Assembly: GCA_012728995.1 (NCBI GenBank)
Contig: JAAYEB010000150.1
Span: 1-64,000, forward strand
From: Fibrobacter sp.
Lineage (GTDB): Bacteria > Fibrobacterota > Chitinivibrionia > Chitinivibrionales > Chitinispirillaceae
Length of the DNA stretch: 64,000 nucleotides
Direction of reading: 5' to 3'
Both the position numbers and the translations under genes were made by a program. This document shows positions 55,380 through 64,000 of this stretch, piece after piece. The notes beneath the pieces are model-generated. The model was not told the origin of the DNA, searched no databases, and was given only the letters and a program-made list of their open reading frames with translations. Positions within the stretch are counted from its first letter, which is position 1, and each line of letters starts with the position of its first letter.

Positions 55380-56216
55380 ATGCCCTGGTTTATAAAAACC
55401 AGATCAGAGCGAGAAACAAAAAATAAGCTCAAAGATGATATCTGGGTCAGATGTAATTCCTGTAAGGCGCATATATTCAAGCAGGATTTTATCAATAATC
55501 TTAACGTGTGTCCAAAATGCGGCTGGCATGGAAAGATTACTGCTTATGAGCGAATAGGGATTACTCTTGATTCAGGAACTTTTAAAGAGATAAACGAGAC
55601 GATTCGTCCTTCAGATCCACTCTCTTTTACAGATGCCAAAGGGCCTTATACTGAAAAAGTTGAGGCTTCAAGAAAAAAAACCGGGCTTAATGAGTCTGTC
55701 GTAACAGGAACTGGCAAAATTGAAGGGTGTCCTGTGGCTGTTGCTGTTATGGACTTCAGGTTCCTGGGAGGGAGTTTGGGTTCAGGTAGTGGTGAAAAGA
55801 TTCTTTTGGCAGCTAATTATGCTTATGATCATAAAATTCCGTATATCCTGTTTTCTGCATCAGGGGGAGCACGGATGCATGAGGGAATATTATCATTAAT
55901 GCAGATGGCAAAGACCTGTGCCGGTGTTGCCAGACTTAATGAGAAAAAGATACCTTACATTTCTGTCCTTACTGATCCGACTACAGGTGGTGTTAGCGCT
56001 TCGTATGCTATGGTTGGTGATATTAATATTGCTGAACCAGGTGCTTTGATTGGTTTTGCAGGGAGGCGGGTAATTGAGCAGACAATTAAGCAGAAATTGC
56101 CCGATTCATTTCAAACTGCAGAATTTGTTCTGGAACATGGGTTTCTTGATATGGTTGTTCAGCGAAAAAATCTCAAGGAAACTCTTCACAAAATCCTTTC
56201 ATATTACAATCGATAA
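55380..56216 (+). CDS. accD: Acetyl-CoA carboxylase carboxyltransferase subunit beta
   Basis: 278 residues from ATG 55380 (GGAGGGT 5 nt upstream); four more in-frame residues precede it. The four-Cys zinc ribbon is WVRCNSCKAHIF...NVCPKCGWHGK. The crotonase-like core has GSLGSGSGEKILLAANYA, SASGGARMHEGILSLMQM, and TDPTTGGVSASYAMVGD. With AccA it transfers carboxyl from biotin to acetyl-CoA, making malonyl-CoA for fatty acids. First gene of accD-accA-oadA/accB. Confidence 0.96.
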   Translation: MPWFIKTRSERETKNKLKDDIWVRCNSCKAHIFKQDFINNLNVCPKCGWHGKITAYERIGITLDSGTFKEINETIRPSDPLSFTDAKGPYTEKVEASRKKTGLNESVVTGTGKIEGCPVAVAVMDFRFLGGSLGSGSGEKILLAANYAYDHKIPYILFSASGGARMHEGILSLMQMAKTCAGVARLNEKKIPYISVLTDPTTGGVSASYAMVGDINIAEPGALIGFAGRRVIEQTIKQKLPDSFQTAEFVLEHGFLDMVVQRKNLKETLHKILSYYNR

Positions 56217-56224
56217 GGATAAAC

Positions 56225-57178
56225 ATGGAACGTGAACTTGACTTTGAAAAGCCGATTTTTGAAATGCAAAAAGCGGTTGAAAAACTGAAAAGTGTTTCGG
56301 GTGATAACAAAGAGAATTTTGAAGTTCAGCTTGGTGAACTGGAAAAAAAACTGGTAGAACGCAAAAAAGAGATTTATGATAATCTTACACCCTGGCAAAC
56401 CGTTCAGGTTGCCCGTCACCCGCGGCGTCCGGTGTTTTTCGATTATATTAAAAACATTTTTACCGATTTTATAGAATTACATGGTGATCGATGTTTTGGT
56501 GATGATCAGGCAATGTTGGGCGGTTTTGCTACATTAGGAAAAAAGAAAGTAATGCTGATTGGCCATAGCAAGGGTAAGGATGTTGAAGAAAATCTTGCCA
56601 GAAATTTTGGTATGGCTCGTCCGGAAGGATATCGTAAAGCACTGAGATTGATGAAACTTGCCCAAAAATTTAATATCCCTGTTATTACATTTATTGATAC
56701 TATGGGAGCTTTTCCTGGTCTGGATGCAGAGGAGCGTGGTCAGGCAGAGGCTATTGCCAGAAATCTTACTGAAATGGCACGAATTGAAGTTCCGATAATC
56801 ACTGTAGTTACCGGTGAAGGTGGAAGCGGGGGTGCTCTGGGTATTGGTGTTGGTGATGTCGTGTTGATGTTGTCGCACTCTATTTATTCTGTTATATCTC
56901 CCGAAGGGTGTGCTTCAATTTTATGGAGAGACGCATCTTTTTCTCCAAAGGCTGCAGAAGCATTGAAAATCACAGCAAAATCACTGTATGAGCTTGGGGT
57001 TATTGATGAAATAATTCCGGAACCTCCGGGGGGAGCACATACTGATCCGCAAAAAACTGCTGAAGAGATAAAAAAAGTATTGCTGAAATATTTAAAAAAA
57101 TTGTCGTCATTGTCTACTTCAAAACTGATTAATAAACGTTTTGAAAAATATTGTTCCATGGGAAAATTCACCAGATAA
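56225..57178 (+). CDS. accA: Acetyl-CoA carboxylase carboxyltransferase subunit alpha
   Basis: 317 residues, the usual length. LDFEKPIFEMQKAVEKLKSV at the start; WQTVQVARHPRRPVFFDYI; DRCFGDDQAMLGGFATLGKKKVMLIGHSKG; TFIDTMGAFPGLDAEERGQAEAIARNL; GEGGSGGALGIGVGD. Forms the alpha2beta2 transferase with AccD. It starts 8 bp after accD. Confidence 0.97.
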   Translation: MERELDFEKPIFEMQKAVEKLKSVSGDNKENFEVQLGELEKKLVERKKEIYDNLTPWQTVQVARHPRRPVFFDYIKNIFTDFIELHGDRCFGDDQAMLGGFATLGKKKVMLIGHSKGKDVEENLARNFGMARPEGYRKALRLMKLAQKFNIPVITFIDTMGAFPGLDAEERGQAEAIARNLTEMARIEVPIITVVTGEGGSGGALGIGVGDVVLMLSHSIYSVISPEGCASILWRDASFSPKAAEALKITAKSLYELGVIDEIIPEPPGGAHTDPQKTAEEIKKVLLKYLKKLSSLSTSKLINKRFEKYCSMGKFTR

Positions 57179-57197
57179 CCTTGTAAGGATTATCAAT

Positions 57198-59216
57198 ATG
57201 AAAAAAAAGAAAAATCCTACTGAAGATCAATTACATAAAATCCCGCTCAGGATTACAGATACAACACTCCGTGATGCTCATCAGTCGCTATGGGCCACAA
57301 GAATGAGAACCGATGATATGTTGAGGATCATAGATGTTATCGATAACGTTGGTTATTATTCGCTGGAGTGCTGGGGTGGCGCAACATTCGATGTCTGTTT
57401 GCGGTTTTTAAGGGAAAATCCCTGGGAAAGGCTCAGGTTGATTAAATCCAAAGCCAAAAACACTCCATTACAGATGTTGTTACGCGGCCAGAATCTGGTT
57501 GGCTACCGTAATTATGCGGATGATGTGGTAGATCGGTTTGTTGCACTCGCTTGTGAAAACGGAGTGGATATCTTTCGGGTTTTTGATGCCTTGAATGATT
57601 CCAGAAATCTGGCTGCAGCAATTAAAGCTGTTAAAAATCATGGTGGCCATGCACAGGGTACACTCTGTTATACGATTTCTCCTGTTCATACTGTCGAAAA
57701 ATATGTTCAGTATGCGCGTGAACAGGTTGAACTTGGTATAGATTCGCTCTGTATTAAAGATATGGCCGGGATTCTTTCTCCGATTTCGGCTGAAAGGCTT
57801 GTAAAAGCGCTTGTCGCTGAATTTGATATTCCAATTCAGCTCCATTGTCATGCTTCAAGCGGTATGGCTATCGCAACTTATGTTGAAGGAGTAAGGGCAG
57901 GTGCAGGAGCAATTGATTGTGCAATATCTCCGATGTCCGGCTTTTCATCACAGCCTCCGGTAGAAACAATGGCTGCTATTTTTGCAGAAACCAATTACTC
58001 TGCAGGTTTGGATATTGATGCGTTGGAGAGAGTGGCAAAATACTTTGAAGAACTTGCTCCGAAACGCAGACAATGCAAATCGCCAATGTCAATAATTGAT
58101 CCAGGCATTCTGATTCATCAAATCCCGGGTGGCATGATTTCCAATTTCAGGTCTCAGCTTGAGATGCAGGGTGCTTTGGACAAACTGCCCGAAGTGCTTG
58201 ATGAAGTTTCAAGAGTCAGGGAGGACCTTGGGTTTCCTCCGCTTGTAACACCGACAAGTCAGATTGTTGGAACACAGGCTGTTATGAATATTATTTCTGG
58301 CGAGCGTTACAAGATAATACCTAATGAGGTTAAAAACTATATCCGTGGGCTTTACGGAAGATCTCCGGCGCCTGTTTCAAAACTGTTTATAAAAAAGATT
58401 CTTGGTGATGAGAAACCTGTAAGCCATCGTCCTGCAGACAAGCTGAGTCCGATGCTTCCTAAAGCAACAGACAATATTGATCCGAAGCTTATTGAGCACG
58501 AAGAGGATATTATTTCCTATGTGCTTTTACCTGAACCATCTCTTGAATATTTCAAATGGCGTTCTCTTCCTCTTCAGCAAAGACCGGAAACTCCGGCCGA
58601 ACTGGAAATCAGGAAAACGGAAGGTGATGTTACTGACAAGCAGGGGTCAGATAAAGTTAATGCAGTTGTTTCGGAACAGCCAGCAGTGTCTGAACAAGGT
58701 GATTTTGTATTTCCGAACTCTTTTGGTAATGTTGCAAATGAATTACTGGAAAAAATTGATGGGCTTTCTCTTGATGAACTTATCTTTCGTAAGGGAGATT
58801 TTACTATTGCAGTCAGGCCGTCTGGTACAGTATCATCTGTGAACTCCTCATTGCAAACTATACAAAAGTCTGCCGCAACGGTTATCTCTTCAACTACAGC
58901 TCAGAAAAAAGAATCTTTGGAAGTAAAGAAAGAGGAAAAGGCTGCAAAAGCTGAAACTGCTACAAATGAAGGGCATTCAAAAACGATTAATGCACCTCTT
59001 GTTGGAACTTTTTATTCATCTCCCGGACCTGGCAAACCCAGGTTTATAAACGAAGGTGATAGTGTTAATGCAGGAGACAAGGTTTGCATAGTAGAAGCAA
59101 TGAAACTGTTTAATGAGATTGCGGCACCGGTAAACTGTAAGATCGTGAAAATACTGGTTGATGACGGGCAGGCTGTCAAAAAAGATCAGCCACTGATTGC
59201 GATTGAAGAGGTGTGA
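57198..59216 (+). CDS. OadA/PycB-type carboxyltransferase fused to an AccB-like biotin carrier
   Basis: 672 residues from ATG 57198 (AAGGAT ahead); a frame from 57141 inside accA is not used. Residues about 15-440 are the pyruvate carboxylase B/oxaloacetate decarboxylase alpha domain: RITDTTLRDAHQSLWATRM, FDALNDSRNL, carboxylated Lys region CIKDMAGILSP, LHCHASSGMAIATY. From about 520 it reads like a complete AccB: NELLEKIDGLSLDELIFRKG, an Ala/Lys/Glu linker, then APLVGTFYSSPGPGKPRF (the thumb found in AccB) and the biotin site Lys636 in VEAMKLFNEI. It probably carboxylates pyruvate or decarboxylates oxaloacetate, and may also serve as biotin carrier for AccA/AccD. Confidence 0.9.
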   Translation: MKKKKNPTEDQLHKIPLRITDTTLRDAHQSLWATRMRTDDMLRIIDVIDNVGYYSLECWGGATFDVCLRFLRENPWERLRLIKSKAKNTPLQMLLRGQNLVGYRNYADDVVDRFVALACENGVDIFRVFDALNDSRNLAAAIKAVKNHGGHAQGTLCYTISPVHTVEKYVQYAREQVELGIDSLCIKDMAGILSPISAERLVKALVAEFDIPIQLHCHASSGMAIATYVEGVRAGAGAIDCAISPMSGFSSQPPVETMAAIFAETNYSAGLDIDALERVAKYFEELAPKRRQCKSPMSIIDPGILIHQIPGGMISNFRSQLEMQGALDKLPEVLDEVSRVREDLGFPPLVTPTSQIVGTQAVMNIISGERYKIIPNEVKNYIRGLYGRSPAPVSKLFIKKILGDEKPVSHRPADKLSPMLPKATDNIDPKLIEHEEDIISYVLLPEPSLEYFKWRSLPLQQRPETPAELEIRKTEGDVTDKQGSDKVNAVVSEQPAVSEQGDFVFPNSFGNVANELLEKIDGLSLDELIFRKGDFTIAVRPSGTVSSVNSSLQTIQKSAATVISSTTAQKKESLEVKKEEKAAKAETATNEGHSKTINAPLVGTFYSSPGPGKPRFINEGDSVNAGDKVCIVEAMKLFNEIAAPVNCKIVKILVDDGQAVKKDQPLIAIEEV

Positions 59217-59289
59217 ACAGTTTTTAACCTGAATCTTTTCTGATTGATATCAGTATTTTGTAAACTGATGTTTTCAAAGTGAAAGTATA

Positions 59290-59332
59290 AATACTTGTAC
59301 CCGGATCTTGGAGGGTACAAGTATTTTTTTTT
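59290..59332 (+). terminator. Terminator of the accD-accA-oadA operon
   Basis: AATACTTGTACCC and GGGTACAAGTATT form a perfect 13-bp stem with a 10-nt loop, followed by an unbroken T-run to 59332. Confidence 0.93.
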
Positions 59333-59669
59333 GTTATATAGCTGGTCGAGTATAAAATGAAATTGAATGCTACGAAAAACTATTGGAAGGTAAACCTGAT
59401 TTCAACCAGAAACCATCAGGTAATGATACTCTTTATAATCAATTCTCAATTTCAAATCCCAAATTAATCATTCAAAAAGGTGTCCGGGGACCTCGTTTGC
59501 GGGAAAAAGAGGTCTTCAGCTTATGATGACATTTACGAAATAACATATATTACTCTCGGTGACACATGAATATGGTCTTTAGCCTAACTACAACTTATTA
59601 TTCCTGTCATTCAGGTATTATTTTCCCTGATCAGACAAAATGAAAAAAATGTAATCTGAAGGTGGTTAA
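59333..59669. other. Intergenic region with a short start-less open frame
   Basis: 337 bp. A 57-codon frame (59356-59526) has plausible protein-like composition (CYEKLLEGKPDFNQKPSG) but no start codon or known domain. GACCTC/GAGGTC arms at about 59489-59514 form a weak hairpin. It may be a decayed gene. Confidence 0.35.
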
Positions 59670-60317
59670 ATGATTCGTGAATATGATTATTATCTCTTTG
59701 ATGCTGATGGAACCCTGTTTGACACAACTGAGATGATTTGCAGTTGTTTCGAACATACAGCAGAACAATTTGGAAAACAATATGACAAAAAACTGGTAAA
59801 AACTCATATCGGTATGACTTTAAGAAAACAGATGGAGATCTATTACGGACCCCTTACAGATCAAATGTTTGAAACATTCAGAACTGCCCATATGGACTAT
59901 CAGTTATCCATCTATAAAGATTTCCTGGTTTTGTGTCCAGGTGTTAAAGAAGCTTTATCCGAGTTGGTACAAAATGGGAAAAAATGCGCAGTCGTGACAT
60001 CCAGAATGATGTATACACTGGAGTTATTTTTAAAAGAAATGGGAATTTTTTCGTTCTTTGAGGTTCTGGTTACTCCGGAATCGACCTTGAAACATAAACC
60101 GGATCCTCAACCTGCTTTAAAGGCACTTGAATTATTTGGCAGCGTAACACCACAAAAAGCTGTATTCATTGGCGATTCACCATTTGATATCGAATGCGGA
60201 CATAGAGCAGGCATGGATACAGCTTTTGTTAAATGGAGTCATAATGATAAATCGCTTCTTTCCGTAAAACCGGTTTATTATCTTAATGATATGAGACAAC
60301 TTTGTGAAAACAGTTAG
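59670..60317 (+). CDS. HAD-superfamily phosphatase (phosphoglycolate phosphatase-like)
   Basis: 215 residues: nucleophile Asp in YLFDADGTLFDTTEMI, motif II Thr/Ser in CAVVTSRMMY, motif III Lys in LKHKPDPQPAL and motif IV VFIGDSPFDIECGHRAGM. An alpha-helical cap between motifs I and II makes it subclass I, close to Gph/PpaX. It hydrolyses small phosphomonoesters in the cytoplasm; the exact substrate is not readable. AAGGTGG precedes the ATG. Confidence 0.9.
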   Translation: MIREYDYYLFDADGTLFDTTEMICSCFEHTAEQFGKQYDKKLVKTHIGMTLRKQMEIYYGPLTDQMFETFRTAHMDYQLSIYKDFLVLCPGVKEALSELVQNGKKCAVVTSRMMYTLELFLKEMGIFSFFEVLVTPESTLKHKPDPQPALKALELFGSVTPQKAVFIGDSPFDIECGHRAGMDTAFVKWSHNDKSLLSVKPVYYLNDMRQLCENS

Positions 60318-60347
60318 TCAAAAATTGATTAATTCAGGATATGAAGG

Positions 60348-61055
60348 ATGATTCAGTTTAAATCTGTTATTAAAACATACGGCGTTTTGCGGGCTCTTGA
60401 TGATGTTACATTTACTGTAAACAAGGGTGAATTTTTCGCACTGCTGGGACCTAATGGAGCCGGAAAAACCACTGTCATCCGGTTGATCCTGAATTTTACC
60501 CGTCCGGCAAGCGGACAAATTCTGATTAAAGGTGTTCCGGTTTCACAACCCTCTGTTCGGTCTTCAATAGGCTATCTTCCCGAGAATATACGCATACCTG
60601 TTTATCTCAGTGGAAAAGAATTCCTGAATCGACATGCGCAGCTTTGCAATATGAGTGGCAGATCGGCCGATATTGCAATTGATCGCGTTGTGGAGCTTGT
60701 GGGAATGAAAGGACGGGAAAAAAATCGTACTGGAACCTATTCAAAAGGCATGATGCAGAGAATCGGACTTGCCGCATCATTGATACATTCTCCGGAAATA
60801 CTCATTCTTGACGAGCCCGTGAATGGACTGGATCCCATAGGTATAAGAGAGTTTCGGCTGATTCTTGAGGATTTGAAAAACAGGGGAGTAACTGTACTGC
60901 TTAACTCCCATATACTTTCTGAAGTGGAGCGGCTTTGTTCAACTGCTGCAATCATGGATAAGGGAAAAATCCTTGTTAAGGATACAGTTTCCAGTCTCAT
61001 TAAGGATGGCGAGACACTGGAGGATGTTTTTGTGAGAATTATTAAAAAAAACTGA
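60348..61055 (+). CDS. ABC-2 type transporter ATP-binding protein without permease
   Basis: 235 residues: Walker A LLGPNGAGKTTVIRLIL, signature YSKGMMQRIGLA, Walker B EILILDEPVNGLDPIG and switch NSHILSEVERL. The sequence is of the CcmA/NatA group that pairs with ABC-2 permeases. Such genes are nearly always followed by the permease; here only about 18 codons (from ATG 61092, MNTIVAKTHGRATLEENA) follow before a stop, and the next gene is on the other strand. The permease has probably been deleted, or sits elsewhere. Confidence 0.92.
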   Translation: MIQFKSVIKTYGVLRALDDVTFTVNKGEFFALLGPNGAGKTTVIRLILNFTRPASGQILIKGVPVSQPSVRSSIGYLPENIRIPVYLSGKEFLNRHAQLCNMSGRSADIAIDRVVELVGMKGREKNRTGTYSKGMMQRIGLAASLIHSPEILILDEPVNGLDPIGIREFRLILEDLKNRGVTVLLNSHILSEVERLCSTAAIMDKGKILVKDTVSSLIKDGETLEDVFVRIIKKN

Positions 61056-61160
61056 ATCTTTTCCAGAGTTTTCAAAAAAATAAAAGCTGATATGAATACG
61101 ATTGTCGCTAAAACACACGGACGCGCCACGCTAGAAGAGAACGCATAAGAAAAGAACTTC

Positions 61161-62933
61161 TCAATGAATGATCAAAACAGAAAGCGCAGCACCCAGACCT
61201 GCCAGATAAAAAAGACCGTCAGCAAGTAAATTAAACAAGGCGGAACGTCTTTGACGAATTTTCGGATTCCATTTAACAAATGAAGACACATAAAACAGTG
61301 TCGGAATCTGAAACAGGAAACGAATGGTTCTTTGGTTCTGATAAGCACTCATCCCCATCAATGCCGGGAAGAATAAAAGCAAAGTTGCACAGAACCAGAT
61401 TATAAGATGTATCGCTTTACGCGCTCTTTTATCGCCTACAATTGTGATTAGTGTTTCACGGCCCATTATCCGGTCACCTTCAATATCCCTGAGATCAAAT
61501 ATGAGTGATCGTAAAAAAGCGAGAGTAAAAATCCAGAAAAACGTGGCAATTGTTACTGGCCGCAATAGTTCAAAACTACTATTAAGTACCTGGGGTGAAA
61601 ACGTAAGAACTGTTCCCCATGCAAGTGCTACAAAAAGGTCCCGTGAAGTCGGGATATCCTTAAGGTTTTTATAATGAAAAAAGCTTCTGAGCTTTTTGGG
61701 AACGAAAGTCATATGGTAAGCAGATCCGGCCAGAGTCGCGATTAATAAAAGATAGAATAAACTCTTGTTATAAAAAAAACTGCCTGTAAGAAGTGTTGTT
61801 ATGCTGATCCCGCTGATCCATAAAAGTATCTTAAAATGGGCTCTGTAAAATCGGTATCGTGATATTCCGTGATGCTGGGTGGATTCTATGCTTGCAAGGC
61901 TGTTCCATAAATACATCGAAAAAAAATAGAGAAAAGAAAGCGCCGCACCGTGAATCGAAAAGGTAAAATTCTGAAGATAGCAGGAAACATAGTAGATCGC
62001 AACAGCACCAAGCGCTACAAACAGATTCAGGTTGGCAAAGATATCCATGATGTGTAATATTGTATTTTTTAAACTGTGTTTCTGCTTGCTGTCTGTGAAC
62101 TGTAGATAATCTGCGATTCGTTTTATCATCCAGTCTGGAGTAGATGCACCCGCAGTGATTCCTACAATATCACACCCCGACAGCGCTTGCCAGTTAATAT
62201 CTTTTTCGGTTTCAACATGTTGTGTAGGTGTACCGCATTCCCGGGAGATTTTTGCCAGCCGCTTTGTATTGGCGCTGTTTTTTCCACCAACAACAATCAT
62301 TGAGTTTACCTGTTTTGCAAGAGCTGCAACTTCAGTCTGACGAAGATCTGTTGCAGAGCAGATAGTTTTTTTTACTATAATTTCAGAGTTTTTATATTTC
62401 GCCCTGACCGCATCCGCAATCTGGTCAAAAAGAGTCCGGTCAAATGTTGTTTGTGAAACAAGGCAGATTTTGGACATCTCGGGAAGTTTTTCGATATCAT
62501 CTGGTGTCTGAACAAGATGCCCGGCTTCTTTTGCATATCCGGAAAGCCCGATTACTTCAGCATGCCCCTGATCACCGGTTATTATAATGGAATAACCCTG
62601 ATTTTTAAATCGCTCTATTGTTTTATGAACTGTTTTTACCTTCGGACACGTTCCATCAATGATTTTATGTCCCTTATCGGTGTGATTTTTTTGGATTTCA
62701 GGTGGAACTCCATGGGCACGGATTAAAAGAGTCGATGATTCGTTCAGTTCTTCATCTTCATTCAAAGTAGTAACACCACGCTGTTTCAGCATCTCTACTG
62801 TCTGGCTGTTATGAATAAGAGGTCCGAGAGTCTTGATACCGTTTTCTGCTTTTGACGCATGCTCCAGAGCAAGATCTACTGCCCGTTTTACACCCATGCA
62901 GAATCCGGCAGTTTTGGCAATTACAACTTTCAC
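61161..62933 (-). CDS. ispH: IspH (HMBPP reductase) fused to a UbiA-like membrane domain
   Basis: 590 residues. Residues 1-277 are a complete IspH: iron-sulfur Cys12 (GFCMGV), Cys96 (DGTCPKV) and Cys192 (TICSAT), catalytic Glu126 (HAEVIGL), and VGITAGASTPDWMI. This is the last step of the MEP pathway, giving IPP and DMAPP. Residues about 290-590 have seven to eight membrane helices and a UbiA-type second Asp motif (DLRDIEGDRIMGRETLITIVG). The first UbiA motif (N-D-x-x-D-x-x-x-D) is replaced by NSLASIEST, so prenyl-diphosphate binding may be lost or altered. A fusion of precursor synthesis with a prenyltransferase-like domain is uncommon. Confidence 0.92.
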   Translation of the reverse strand: MKVVIAKTAGFCMGVKRAVDLALEHASKAENGIKTLGPLIHNSQTVEMLKQRGVTTLNEDEELNESSTLLIRAHGVPPEIQKNHTDKGHKIIDGTCPKVKTVHKTIERFKNQGYSIIITGDQGHAEVIGLSGYAKEAGHLVQTPDDIEKLPEMSKICLVSQTTFDRTLFDQIADAVRAKYKNSEIIVKKTICSATDLRQTEVAALAKQVNSMIVVGGKNSANTKRLAKISRECGTPTQHVETEKDINWQALSGCDIVGITAGASTPDWMIKRIADYLQFTDSKQKHSLKNTILHIMDIFANLNLFVALGAVAIYYVSCYLQNFTFSIHGAALSFLYFFSMYLWNSLASIESTQHHGISRYRFYRAHFKILLWISGISITTLLTGSFFYNKSLFYLLLIATLAGSAYHMTFVPKKLRSFFHYKNLKDIPTSRDLFVALAWGTVLTFSPQVLNSSFELLRPVTIATFFWIFTLAFLRSLIFDLRDIEGDRIMGRETLITIVGDKRARKAIHLIIWFCATLLLFFPALMGMSAYQNQRTIRFLFQIPTLFYVSSFVKWNPKIRQRRSALFNLLADGLFYLAGLGAALSVLIIH

Positions 62934-63137
62934 TTTTCTTCACCTGAAAAAAAACTAATATAATATTCCATCTGTACTGATAAAAACGGTTTCGTATGAA
63001 ACAGGGAAAATACTAAAAATTAACTGTATAAATACCTGATTATGATTCTCTTTATTGCAGGCCAGGCAGAATTCTAGGATTTTCTTATGCAAATTTTAAC
63101 CAGATATGGCAAAAACTGTTTGTAGAGCAGAGGGAAG

Positions 63138-63156
63138 GCGATTGTGTAACAATCGC
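63138..63156. repeat. Perfect 8-bp hairpin downstream of the hemerythrin gene
   Basis: GCGATTGT-GTA-ACAATCGC, with further pairing outside (GGAAG/CTTCT, one bulge). It lies 19 bp after the hemerythrin stop on the minus strand, but no T-run follows in that direction. Confidence 0.5.
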
Positions 63157-63174
63157 ACTTCTTTCAGATAGCAT

Positions 63175-63621
63175 TTACATGCTTTTAAGGATTTCATCCT
63201 TTTTTTGAATATATTGTGTGTAAATTTCATTTTGCCGGTTTTGGGGTATGATATCACGTGCTGCATTAAATATTTCACTTTCTTCCTCTTCAATGTGGTG
63301 ATTGAGAATCTCGCTGAGCACTTTGGCTTTGGGTCTCCAGTTTTCCATAAACGGGTCAGATTTGCTTAGTTCCATAAGAGTCGTTTCTGCCACATGATGC
63401 TCTTCAAGAGCCTCAAGTGACATCTCTTTTGTATCTCCATGATTGTAAAGCTCAGGGTAAAACACCTCTTCTTCCGATTTCATGTGTGGAATCAGCGTCT
63501 TTTTCAGATTGTTGAAAAGGTCGACTTTGGCATCAACATTCTTCTGTTCCAGAATCTGTTCAAAAAGCATTTTGAAATTCTGATGTTCCTGATGAAGCTG
63601 AGTGAATAAATTATCTGCCAT
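63175..63621 (-). CDS. Hemerythrin HHE-domain protein
   Basis: 148 residues, four-helix bundle with iron ligands in HQEHQNF, LIPHMKSEEEVFYPEL, EEHHVAE and LNHHIEEEESEIF. This is the two-repeat HHE pattern of bacterial hemerythrin-like proteins, which bind oxygen or NO at a di-iron site in the cytoplasm. AAGGAG lies before the ATG. Single gene. Confidence 0.93.
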   Translation of the reverse strand: MADNLFTQLHQEHQNFKMLFEQILEQKNVDAKVDLFNNLKKTLIPHMKSEEEVFYPELYNHGDTKEMSLEALEEHHVAETTLMELSKSDPFMENWRPKAKVLSEILNHHIEEEESEIFNAARDIIPQNRQNEIYTQYIQKKDEILKSM

Positions 63622-64000
63622 AAAGGGTATCTCCTTTTTTTGTTTTCGAAATCATTTTATGAAGCGAATTGGTGTGGTTGGGGTAGAAGTTTCTAATCAC
63701 TAAAAAGGCAATTACTATACCTGTTCCCAATATGAGAGTTGAGTTTTTTGCAAGTATCCTGTTTGTGATCTGCGTATGGGATAGATATATCTAATATTTT
63801 TTAAATGTCACTGTACCATGATTCCATTTGTGAAAAAAAGGCCCTCAATTTTGAGTGTAACAGTAGAAAACTGTACTCGGATAAGTAGATTGTACCGTGG
63901 TTATCGGCATAATAAAAGCCTGGTGTGGGTTTCTGTGGTTCTGTTTTGGATCAGGGGTGCGATGTTTTATAAATGACTGGTTGATATAAATAAAAAACCC
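63622..64000. other. Window end without recognised gene
   Basis: 379 bp with the promoter side of the hemerythrin gene. No open frame with a recognisable product, no tRNA and no clear terminator. Confidence 0.4.

Noticed and set aside
1-64000. CRISPR array or cas genes
   Set aside because: No regularly spaced repeats and no Cas-like proteins were seen on either strand.

Overview
The window is an AT-rich bacterial chromosome segment. It encodes lipid A synthesis (LpxK), porin-like and TonB-dependent outer-membrane proteins, a flagellin, a secreted GH10 xylanase with a C-terminal sorting-type domain, and a very large gingipain-family (C25) protein. This mix points to a Gram-negative polysaccharide degrader of the Fibrobacterota (Chitinivibrionia-like) or the wider FCB group. 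That placement is inference from gene content; no rRNA or tRNA gene lies in the window.

Layout. (1) 1-2.5 kb is a graveyard of accessory genes: an Rpn nuclease with an in-frame stop, an MT-A70 methyltransferase fragment, an intact small-ORF/nucleotidyltransferase pair, an RHS core fragment and a frameshifted antitoxin. (2) 3.4-11.5 kb: GH10 xylanase, porin, PepD peptidase, class C beta-lactamase-fold hydrolase, UDP-glucose dehydrogenase. (3) 11.6-16.5 kb: complete pstSCAB-phoU phosphate operon with PHO-box-like repeats upstream. (4) 17.1-29.9 kb: long minus-strand run rpmE, DUF1385, prfA, prmC, lpxK, two SH3-domain membrane proteins, ruvX, a fibronectin-like lipoprotein, the 1563-aa C25 protein and rsmI. 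(5) 30.2-34.5 kb: TonB receptor, then a second accessory zone with a REP-associated transposase (RAYT) flanked by REP-like hairpins, an hsdR remnant and a second copy of the 87-bp repeat found at 1.05 kb. (6) 34.7-38.8 kb: gmk, Ser/Thr kinase, YraN, and a flagellin-fliS pair behind a near-perfect sigma-28 promoter. (7) 38.8-47.7 kb, minus strand: DUF2062, a PaaK-like protein, a second TonB receptor, RadC, and a two-gene operon of a fused 2-oxoacid dehydrogenase E1 followed by a lipoyl-domain/KAS III fusion. (8) 47.9-55 kb: methyltransferase, rhomboid, PHP protein, AlgH, a decayed secreted protein, Mut7-C RNase and YkgJ pair, DUF2294. (9) 55.4-59.3 kb: accD-accA plus an OadA/PycB-type carboxyltransferase whose C-terminus looks like a full AccB. 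(10) 59.7-64 kb: HAD phosphatase, orphan ABC ATPase, an IspH-UbiA fusion and a hemerythrin.

The most unusual content is a set of domain fusions. The first is a lipoyl domain on a KAS III enzyme, translationally coupled to an alpha-beta fused E1; there is no E2 catalytic domain in the operon. That suggests acyl groups made from 2-oxoacids may pass from lipoamide straight to a ketosynthase. The others are a carboxyltransferase-AccB fusion inside an acetyl-CoA carboxylase operon, and IspH joined to a UbiA-like membrane domain that lacks its first Asp motif. The 87-bp repeat, which sits just after the stop codons of two minus-strand reading frames, and the RAYT with an in-frame REP palindrome are the main mobile or structural curiosities.
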